A stretch of DNA of 64,000 nt. It comes from Lysobacter sp. ISL-50 (lineage in GTDB: Bacteria; Pseudomonadota; Gammaproteobacteria; Xanthomonadales; Xanthomonadaceae). Both the position numbers and the translations under genes were made by a program. The notes beneath the pieces were generated by a model. It ran no database searches. It had not been told where the DNA came from and was given only the letters and a program-made list of their open reading frames with translations. Every line of letters begins with the position of its first letter. Positions within the stretch are counted from its first letter, which is position 1. Shown piece by piece: positions 57,978 to 64,000 of this stretch. Where the stretch lies: NCBI RefSeq assembly GCF_018612875.1, contig NZ_JAGGRI010000018.1, positions 1 through 64,000 of the forward strand. Reading direction: 5' to 3'.

Positions 57978-58075
57978 TTTTGCTCGTCATTCCCGCGAAG
58001 GCGGGAATCCAGGGCCTTTCGTGCGAGAACGCTTGAAGTCGCTGGATTCCCGCCTTCGCGGGAATGACGAGCAAA
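57978..58075. repeat. REP pair related to the 50.9-kb array
   Basis: Two CGTCATTCCCGCG.../...CGCGGGAATGACG palindromes flank a spacer that is the reverse complement of the array's GACTTCAAGCGTTCTCGCACGAAAGGCCC unit (partial view). The flanks are as in the array but the middle is inverted. Confidence 0.85.
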
Positions 58076-58156
58076 AGCAGACCCACGACGTGAAAACTTC
58101 GAGCACGCACGGGCCGCCGAATCTCGGCGCCGGTCGAGGTCACCGCACCTGGAAGG

Positions 58157-58714
58157 TCAACGCAACGCGTCGAGCGCCTTGCGCGCATCCTCGATGAAAC
58201 GCCGCGCCTCTTCCGGGGAATTGAGATGGGTCGCCAACTGCGCGATCACCTGCTGCGGCATGCTGAGCGTTTCGAACGCTTCGTCGCACAGCATCCCCGC
58301 GATCGGCCCCAGATAATTCACCGCTGCCTGCTCGATCGCATCGCGCACGCGCCGGTCCACCCGCACCGGCGATGCCGCCAGCGCGGGCGTCGGCAGGCGC
58401 CGCGCCGCCAGGTCTTGTTCGAAGCCGCCCAGCAGCCATTGCATCGAGCTCTCGCTCAATGCCGACTTGGACGAGGCCGGGGTGTCGCCGGACTGGAAGC
58501 GCAGCTTGGCCGAGGCGACCATCGCCAGGCGCTGCACCGCCTCGTCGTTGCGCATCATCCTGAACAGCACTTCCTGCACCTGTCCGCCGTTCAAGCGGAT
58601 GATGCAGGAGTGGTTTTCCTCGGTCACGATGAACAAGAAGCCGGAGGCGCGTTTTTGCACCAACGTCCTCAGCTCGCGCAGGACCTCGATCAGCGGTCGG
58701 AAATCGTTGGACAT
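58157..58714 (-). CDS. Partner protein of the orphan sensor (DUF4388-like)
   Basis: A 185-residue cytoplasmic protein. The N-terminal half (LIEVLRELRTLVQKRASGFLFIVTEENHSCIIRLNGGQVQEV, partial view) resembles the small beta-rich DUF4388/PATAN domains found in regulators of bacterial signalling. The C-terminal half is helical (DAIEQAAVNYLGPIAGML). It has no catalytic motif. It starts 46 bp after the sensor gene and is on the same strand, so they are probably one operon; a direct interaction is inference. Confidence 0.72.
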   Translation of the reverse strand: MSNDFRPLIEVLRELRTLVQKRASGFLFIVTEENHSCIIRLNGGQVQEVLFRMMRNDEAVQRLAMVASAKLRFQSGDTPASSKSALSESSMQWLLGGFEQDLAARRLPTPALAASPVRVDRRVRDAIEQAAVNYLGPIAGMLCDEAFETLSMPQQVIAQLATHLNSPEEARRFIEDARKALDALR

Positions 58715-58760
58715 GAAGAGGTCTACCTCGCGTCGCGGCGCCGGGTCGGAATACTGCGGC

Positions 58761-59894
58761 TCAGCGTTGCTTGCTGAGCCGTTCCATCGCTACCCGGACA
58801 CTGTAGGACAGACGTGAGATCGCACGCGCCAGTTTGCCGATTTCGTCCTTGAGGTCGGCTTCGACGATGGTGTGATTCCACTTGCCGACGCTGAGCTCCT
58901 CGGCCACCGCGGTCAGGCGCTGGATCGGGCGCAGCACGCGATTCATGATCAGGCTCCATTGCAGGCCCAGCAGCAGCGCGCAGACCATCAGGCCGATGCC
59001 GCCGATCCACAGCGACTGCCGCAAAATCACCCGGTTGACGTCGCTCTTTGGATAGGCCGCGACCAGGTTGAAGCCCCAGCCCGGGACTTCCTGCTGGGTC
59101 ACCACCCAGTCCTGCGGCATCTCGCGCACGACCCGCTCGACTTCCTTCGGATCGATGGTGGCGCCGGTCTTGGACTGGAAGCGCAGCTTGTCCTTGGCGT
59201 CGAACACGGCGATGAAGCCGGATTCGAGTACATGGCTGTCGCTGACCACCTGGTTCAGGGCCTGCAGATCGGTCTTGTAGCCGACGTACCAGATGCCGAC
59301 CGGGTGCTGATCGTCCATGCCGGTGAAGATCGGCTCATAGCCGGTCACGTACGGATTGCCGAGGATGTCCACCACGCCGTAGAAACTCTGCGCCTTGCGG
59401 ATCTGCGCGATCGCCTGGCCCTGCGGGTCGAGCACGGTGCCGACGGCGCGGCTGCCGTCGTCCTTCTTGACGTTGGTGGCGATGCGCACGAAATCGTCGC
59501 CAGCGCGCGAGAAAATGGTGGCCGTGCCCTCGGCGATCGAGGTGACCGAATCGACCAGGGTGTAGTTGTTCGCCTGCGGCACGCCGCCGAAGAACAAGTC
59601 GTTGGTCAGGCGCCCGTCGATGCGGATCTGCGGGCCGACGCTAGTGGTGCCGACGCGCTCGGCCTCATGGCGCAGCAGGCGCATCGAGCCGTGTACGCGG
59701 TCGAGCATGACCGAGCGGGTGACCGCGAACAGGCTCTGCAGCGCGACGGTCTGGCCGTCGATCACGCGGCCGGCATTGGCGCGCACGCGGTTGGCTTCGG
59801 TGATAGCCAGGATAATCGTAAGCGCGGCGACCACGACCAGGACCAGGGCCAACACCGGCAGCAGCAGGCGCACCCGCAACGAGTGACGAAGCAT
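58761..59894 (-). CDS. Membrane sensor with Cache domain and HAMP, no output domain
   Basis: A 377-residue inner-membrane protein. TM1 (LLLPVLALVLVVVAALTIILA) is followed by a periplasmic double-Cache domain (about residues 35-295; SFYGVVDILGNPYVTGYEPIFTGMDD and GIWYVGYKTDL are typical), TM2 (about 297-317) and a HAMP linker (MNRVLRPIQRLTAVAEELSVGKW). The protein ends about 30 residues later, where a methyl-accepting or kinase domain would normally start. So the signal must leave through another protein, possibly the neighbour at 58157. Confidence 0.87.
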   Translation of the reverse strand: MLRHSLRVRLLLPVLALVLVVVAALTIILAITEANRVRANAGRVIDGQTVALQSLFAVTRSVMLDRVHGSMRLLRHEAERVGTTSVGPQIRIDGRLTNDLFFGGVPQANNYTLVDSVTSIAEGTATIFSRAGDDFVRIATNVKKDDGSRAVGTVLDPQGQAIAQIRKAQSFYGVVDILGNPYVTGYEPIFTGMDDQHPVGIWYVGYKTDLQALNQVVSDSHVLESGFIAVFDAKDKLRFQSKTGATIDPKEVERVVREMPQDWVVTQQEVPGWGFNLVAAYPKSDVNRVILRQSLWIGGIGLMVCALLLGLQWSLIMNRVLRPIQRLTAVAEELSVGKWNHTIVEADLKDEIGKLARAISRLSYSVRVAMERLSKQR

Positions 59895-60192
59895 CGCATT
59901 CTCCCCGAACGCAATTGATGGAAGATGTAATCAAGGCGTCATCGCATGAGCGCGGCTGCGTCGGTGATGCGGACGCAGTGGCTTCCTTCCCGTCATGCTT
60001 AAGCGATTGCGACTTGTGGCGGCACGATAACTTATCGATCCGGTGGTCGCAGCCTTTTACCACGCGCAAATCAGCTGGATTTCTCGATCTCGCAAGCGAT
60101 CAGTGGGGCGGCTGATAGGGTGGGAATGTATCTCGTAGTGAATGGTGATGTATTCGAAGTGCCAATTAATACGTGACGCAGTAGGGGGCGTT

Positions 60193-60282
60193 ATGGATTA
60201 TTTTATTCGGCGCGATATTCGGGCGATGAGCCCGGAGCGGCGCGCCGCAAAGGTTTCGTCACGGTCCGTGGCGCAATCGTAG
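60193..60282 (+). CDS. Possible 29-residue microprotein
   Basis: A short frame starting MDYFIRRDIRAMSPERR and ending SVAQS. AGGGGG lies at a suitable distance ahead of its ATG, and it lies in the low-GC patch. No signal peptide and no known family. The evidence is the ribosome site only; it may be chance. Confidence 0.25.
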   Translation: MDYFIRRDIRAMSPERRAAKVSSRSVAQS

Positions 60283-60375
60283 TGGCTTGCGTTAGCCGGT
60301 GTTGTGACAAAAATGCAAGATCGGACAGGCGTCTCATCGCCAGCTGTCGTCAGGCTGTCGAGCGCGGATTCGGAT

Positions 60376-60391
60376 TAGTACGAAAGTAGTA
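60376..60391. promoter_or_regulatory. Imperfect palindrome TAGTAC-GAAA-GTAGTA
   Basis: Six-base half-sites with one mismatch (perfect would be TAGTAC/GTACTA) around GAAA. It lies between the DUF2721 and sensor genes. The regulator is unknown; a NarL/LuxR-type activator site is a guess. Confidence 0.35.
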
Positions 60392-60546
60392 GGGCTTAGG
60401 GCGGAATCGCCGCTCGGCGGCGACGCGGTTCAGGAAATCATCCGGCTCCGCACGCCAATGCCGCGCACCGGATGTGGTTCGCGGCCGCGGCTCATGGCCG
60501 GTATCGCGGTCGCGGATCTGTCGCGCCGATATCGGGGTAACCGCGA

Positions 60547-61032
60547 TCAGTCGGATTTTTTCTTGCGACCGTTGTCGCGATCGAATTCCCGTTTCACTTC
60601 GGCGTCGAGCATGCTCACGCTCATGCGCGCCTCGCGGCCCATGTTGATGCACGCGGCCAATACCAGCAGCACGCCGCACATGGCCAGCGCGGTCGGCACG
60701 CCGGTGATGCGGTAATCGGTGAACTGGTCGATGCCGATCGACAGGCTGGTGGCGACGAAGGCGGTCATCGCGCCGTACAGCAATTGCAGGCAGGTCAGAA
60801 TCAGACGCACCCGTCGCCGGTGCAGGATGATGCGCGCTTCGAGAAACTGGCGCGCGTGATCGTCCACGGTGTCTTCCAGCGTCGCCAGTTGCTGGCGCAT
60901 GCGGTCGACCACGCGCGCCAGGCGGTTGTTGGACGACACCAGCAGCGACGCGGTCGCGGTCAGGAAAAACGCCGGCGTGATCATCGCCGAGACCACGGTG
61001 TAGTGCGAATTCAATTGGACCAGGTCGGCCAT
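60547..61032 (-). CDS. DUF2721 membrane protein
   Basis: A 161-residue protein with three to four transmembrane helices. [35 protein letters not shown] is the DUF2721 signature (partial view); a long cytoplasmic charged helix, two more hydrophobic stretches and a Lys-rich tail (RDNGRKKKSD) follow. Function unknown. It is the second of two tandem paralogues, 115 bp after the first, about 45 percent alike over the visible signature by eye. Confidence 0.88.
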   Translation of the reverse strand: MADLVQLNSHYTVVSAMITPAFFLTATASLLVSSNNRLARVVDRMRQQLATLEDTVDDHARQFLEARIILHRRRVRLILTCLQLLYGAMTAFVATSLSIGIDQFTDYRITGVPTALAMCGVLLVLAACINMGREARMSVSMLDAEVKREFDRDNGRKKKSD

Positions 61033-61147
61033 GACGGGCTCCGTCTTCGTTGCCCGCGCCGATGCGGCGCGGCGTGCGGGTTGTTCGCGGTCTTCGCTCG
61101 CGGCCGCGGCCGGCGGGACCGGCGCCGCCGGGGTTCGCGCGGCCGGT

Positions 61148-61633
61148 TTATCCGGGCGGCTTGGCCCAGCGTTTCATCGCGCTGATGTGGCCGTGATCCA
61201 TTTCCTCGTTGACCGCCTCGACCGCGAGCGAGGACTCGCGCGCGAGCAGCAGGCTGGCGGCGAACATCGACAGCACGCCGAACGCGGCGAGCACGGTCGG
61301 GATGACGCCGAGCCGATAACCGAGCACCGCGTCGCCGGCCACGGTCAGGCTGGTGCAGACGAAGAAGCTGATCGCGGTGTAGAGCAACTGGCTGCCGCGC
61401 AGGATGATGCGGCTGCGTTTCTTCTGGCGCAGGATGTGGCGCTCGATCAGGTCGCGCTCCTCCGGGTCGTCGGCCTCAGCCAGCTCCTTGATCAATACGC
61501 GGGCGCGGTCGATGACCCGGGCGAGGCGGTTGTTGGCCGACAGCAGCAGCGAGGCGGTCGCGGTCAGGAAGAACGCGGGCGCCAGCATCGCGGTCAGGAT
61601 CGCGTAGTGGGCGAAGGTGACGTTCTGGTTCAT
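61148..61633 (-). CDS. DUF2721 membrane protein, paralogue
   Basis: 161 residues, the same length as its neighbour at 60547. [37 protein letters not shown] is the shared signature (partial view), followed by a charged loop ([23 protein letters not shown]) and two more helices. It runs away from orn with a 68-bp spacer. Tandem duplication is the simplest explanation; what DUF2721 does is not known. Confidence 0.88.
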   Translation of the reverse strand: MNQNVTFAHYAILTAMLAPAFFLTATASLLLSANNRLARVIDRARVLIKELAEADDPEERDLIERHILRQKKRSRIILRGSQLLYTAISFFVCTSLTVAGDAVLGYRLGVIPTVLAAFGVLSMFAASLLLARESSLAVEAVNEEMDHGHISAMKRWAKPPG

Positions 61634-61701
61634 TGCGGTGCGGCGGGCTCGGGCGGGGGCTGTGGGCTATCATGCCGCGACATGGACATGACGGCGAGGC
61701 T

Positions 61702-62268
61702 ATGACGGACAAGACTGGGCACGAGCACCGGCTGATCTGGATCGATCTGGAGATGACCGGCCTGGATACCGACCGCGATTCGATCCTGGAAATCGCCACC
61801 GTCGTCACCGATGCGCAGCTCAACGTGCTGGCGCAGGGCCCCGAACTGGCCATCGCCCACCCGCTGGAGCGCCTGGGCGCGATGGACGAATGGAATCGCA
61901 ACCAGCACGGCAAGTCCGGGCTGTGGAAGCGGGTGCTGGAGCAGGGCGTGCCGATGGAAGAGGCCGAAGCGCGGACCCTGGACTTCCTGGCCCAGTGGGT
62001 CCCGGCCAACACCTCGCCGATCTGCGGCAATTCGATCTGCCAGGACCGCCGCTTCCTGCACCGCTGCATGCCGCGGCTGGAGAAATACTTCCATTACCGC
62101 AACCTGGACGTCAGCACGCTGAAGGAACTCGCGCGCCGCTGGGCGCCGGACGTGCTGGCCGGGCTCAGCAAGGAAAGCAAGCACACCGCGTTGAGCGATG
62201 TGATGGATTCGATTGCCGAGCTCAAGCATTACCGCGCGGCGATGGGGAAGCTGGGCGGGGTGGGGTGA
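61702..62268 (+). CDS. orn: Oligoribonuclease
   Basis: A 188-residue DEDDh 3'-5' exonuclease that clears nanoRNAs and pGpG, the breakdown product of cyclic di-[15 protein letters not shown] holds the first two acidic residues; [10 protein letters not shown] and the C-terminal [13 protein letters not shown] complete the site. ATG 61702 ([11 protein letters not shown]). It is divergent from the DUF2721 genes and convergent with the MscS gene; the 149 bp after it hold no gene. Confidence 0.96.
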   Translation: MTDKTGHEHRLIWIDLEMTGLDTDRDSILEIATVVTDAQLNVLAQGPELAIAHPLERLGAMDEWNRNQHGKSGLWKRVLEQGVPMEEAEARTLDFLAQWVPANTSPICGNSICQDRRFLHRCMPRLEKYFHYRNLDVSTLKELARRWAPDVLAGLSKESKHTALSDVMDSIAELKHYRAAMGKLGGVG

Positions 62269-62417
62269 GCGGATGGGCTTGCGGGCCATGGGCTCGCGCA
62301 TCTGCGAAGGCCGGGGCGCAGAGACTTCAAGTCATGTGCCGATCGGTTACGTAAACACCAATAGCGAAAGTCGCTGGATTCGCGCGGCTTTCGTACAAAT
62401 CGCCAAGCACTTGCCGC

Positions 62418-63371
62418 TTAAGCCTTAGGCTTCGCCACCGGCGCCGGCACATCCCCATCGTCCGCCACGGCCTTGGTCAGCAACTCCGCGATCGGTCGCC
62501 CATCCGCATCGTGGTGATACACATGCAGATCGCGCTGCGGATACGGGATGTTGAGACCCTTGCCGATCAGCTCGTTGCGGATGCCTTCGACCAGGTCGCT
62601 GCGGGTCCGCACCAGATTGGCGGTCTTGACCCAGGCGCGCAGTTCCAGATTCACGCTGCTTTCGGCCAGCGCGGTGACCAGCACCTCCGGCGCCGGATCG
62701 GCCAGCACGTTGGCATGCGCCTTGGCCAGAACCAGCAGCGTTTCCTTCGCGGTCTTGAGATCGTCGTCGTAGCCCACGCCGACGGTCAGATCGATCCGGC
62801 GCTTGGGATTGGCGGTGAAGTTGATGATGGCCGCGGTGGTGATCAGGCTGTTGGGCAGCACGATCACCCGGTTGTCGATGGTGCGCAGGCGGGTCTGGAA
62901 CACCCGGACCTGCTCGACCGTGCCTTCCACGCCCGCGGCCTGCACGGTGTCGCCGGCGCGGAACGGGCGCAGCACGATCAGCATCACGCCCGAGGCGATG
63001 TTGGACAGCGAGTCCTTCAACGCCAGACCGATCGCCAGGCCGGCCGCGCCCAGCACGGCCAGCACCGAGGTCATCGGCACGCCGAGCGCCTGCACGGCCG
63101 CGACCGCCACGATCACCACCATCGCCGCATACGCGATGTTGCGCAGGAAGCCGCGCAAGGTGACTTCCATGTTGGCGCGGGTCATGACCCGCTCCAGCGC
63201 GCGCGACAGCCATTTGGCCAGCCACAGGCCGATCAGCAGGATCGCCAGCGCGCTGAGCAGCTTCAGGCCGGCGGTCTGTCCCCAGACCGTCAGCTTGTCG
63301 ATGTCGAACCCGGCCTCAAGTCCCAGCAGGGACTTGGGCACCACGGCCTGCGCTGCGTCCTGTTTCGCCAT
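62418..63371 (-). CDS. mscS: Small-conductance mechanosensitive channel
   Basis: A 317-residue MscS-family channel. Three N-terminal transmembrane helices end in the pore helix TM3 (VLAVLGAAGLAIGLALKDSLSNIASG), followed by the MscS beta domain (FRAGDTVQAAGVEGTVEQV; LPNSLITTAAIINFT) and the vestibule domain. The C-terminus adds a Pro/Ala/Lys tail. It opens under membrane tension to release solutes on osmotic downshift. It starts eight bases beyond the ppsA stop, on the same strand. Confidence 0.93.
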   Translation of the reverse strand: MAKQDAAQAVVPKSLLGLEAGFDIDKLTVWGQTAGLKLLSALAILLIGLWLAKWLSRALERVMTRANMEVTLRGFLRNIAYAAMVVIVAVAAVQALGVPMTSVLAVLGAAGLAIGLALKDSLSNIASGVMLIVLRPFRAGDTVQAAGVEGTVEQVRVFQTRLRTIDNRVIVLPNSLITTAAIINFTANPKRRIDLTVGVGYDDDLKTAKETLLVLAKAHANVLADPAPEVLVTALAESSVNLELRAWVKTANLVRTRSDLVEGIRNELIGKGLNIPYPQRDLHVYHHDADGRPIAELLTKAVADDGDVPAPVAKPKA

Positions 63372-63378
63372 GCCGGGT

Positions 63379-64000
63379 TCAGGCCTTGGCCTTCGCCTTG
63401 GCCAAGCGAAGCCAGGTATCGACCACCGTGTCCGGATTCAGCGACACCGACTCGATGCCCTGATCCATCAGCCACTCGGCCAGATCCGGATGATCGCTGG
63501 GCCCCTGGCCGCAGATGCCGACGTACTTGCCCTTGGCACGCGCGGCCGAGATCGCCATCGACAGCAGCTTCTTCACCGCCGGATCGCGTTCGTCGAACAG
63601 CTTGGCGACGATCGCCGAGTCACGGTCCAGACCCAGGGTGAGCTGGGTCAAGTCGTTGGAGCCGATCGAGAAGCCGTCGAAGATTTCCAGGAACTCGTCC
63701 GCCAGCAGCGCGTTCGACGGAACCTCGCACATCATGATGATCTGCAGGCCGTTCTCGCCCTTGCGCAGGCCGTTCTTCTCCAGCACTTCGATCACGCGGC
63801 GGCCTTCGTCCAGCGTGCGCACGAACGGGATCATGATCCAGCAGTTGGTCAGGCCCATTTCCTCGCGCACCTTCAGCACCGCCTGGCATTCCAGGGCGAA
63901 GGCGTCGGAGAACGAGGAATCGACGTAACGGCTGGCGCCGCGGAAGCCGATCATCGGGTTTTCTTCATGCGGCTCGTAGCGCGAGCCGCCGATCAGGTTG
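63379..64000 (-). CDS. ppsA: Phosphoenolpyruvate synthase, C-terminal part
   Basis: About 207 residues, cut by the window edge. The visible part is the PEP-utilising TIM barrel: [61 protein letters not shown] and the active-site Cys in [14 protein letters not shown] (partial views). These match PpsA rather than PPDK or enzyme I. PpsA makes PEP from pyruvate and ATP for gluconeogenesis. It is the first gene of a run with mscS downstream. Confidence 0.95.
   Translation of the reverse strand, partial: NLIGGSRYEPHEENPMIGFRGASRYVDSSFSDAFALECQAVLKVREEMGLTNCWIMIPFVRTLDEGRRVIEVLEKNGLRKGENGLQIIMMCEVPSNALLADEFLEIFDGFSIGSNDLTQLTLGLDRDSAIVAKLFDERDPAVKKLLSMAISAARAKGKYVGICGQGPSDHPDLAEWLMDQGIESVSLNPDTVVDTWLRLAKAKAKA

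Larger units (their letters stand above)
59895..60546. other. Long intergenic region upstream of the sensor
   Basis: 652 bp. The stretch 60120-60230 is clearly lower in GC than its surroundings. It holds a 29-codon open frame (60193-60282) with AGGGGG just ahead of the ATG, listed separately, and the imperfect palindrome at 60376-60391. Otherwise no gene is seen. Confidence 0.5.

Overview
The window is a GC-rich chromosomal segment with no phage, insertion sequence, CRISPR array, rRNA or tRNA that I can recognise. The proteins and gene order (rpsA-ihfB-lapA-lapB; rlmN-pilF-rodZ-yfgM-bamB-der; guaB-guaA), the 41-residue L36, the REP-like GGGGCTTCAGCCCC palindromes and the CCCGATT heptamer runs all point to a gammaproteobacterium of the Xanthomonadaceae, most likely Lysobacter or a close relative. 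That assignment is inference from memory of the group, not a database match.

Layout. 1-10.3 kb: the end of a Pro/Ala-rich protein, two small c-type cytochromes (minus strand), then an RND efflux operon with one adaptor and two different inner-membrane permeases. 10.3-16.7 kb (minus strand): a TraB-family membrane protein, a TetR/hydrolase pair with a clear candidate operator, and an agmatine-to-putrescine set (aguA, aguB, an acetyltransferase). 16.9-20.5 kb: rpmJ, cmk, rpsA, ihfB. 20.7-26.0 kb: lapA, lapB and three polysaccharide genes (WecA-like transferase, WbpM-like dehydratase, galU). 26-29.8 kb: small accessory genes, including an oxidoreductase overlapping a tRNA-binding-domain protein. 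29.9-34.5 kb: a fatty-acid beta-oxidation unit (TetR regulator, FadN-type bifunctional enzyme, thiolase) with a PsrA-type palindrome ahead of the regulator. 34.8-42.2 kb: ndk, rlmN, pilF, rodZ, yfgM, bamB, der. 42.2-46.0 kb: a tandem repeat array, then molybdenum cofactor genes mobA, moeA and a rhodanese-MoeB fusion. 46-50.9 kb: a chorismate mutase with a problematic 5' end, RidA, a hydrolase, a DUF2272 protein, a DUF1244 protein and folD. 50.9-54.7 kb: a second tandem array, guaB and guaA. 54.7-57.9 kb: accessory region with a secreted six-cysteine microprotein, a TetR/DUF1993 divergent pair and tadA. 58.1-64 kb: an orphan Cache-HAMP sensor with a partner protein, two DUF2721 paralogues, orn, an MscS channel and the C-terminal part of ppsA.

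Most of the window is housekeeping. The parts that ordinary annotation does not explain are: the small exported Cys-rich peptide at 55.3 kb; the sensor that has Cache and HAMP regions but no output domain and sits next to a small partner; two unrelated REP-based tandem arrays that share the same 86-88 bp period; a 38-bp-arm inverted REP pair at 46.6 kb; CCCGATT heptamer runs facing each other inside the fad and gua operon spacers; and several operator-like palindromes next to TetR genes. Roles for these are inference.
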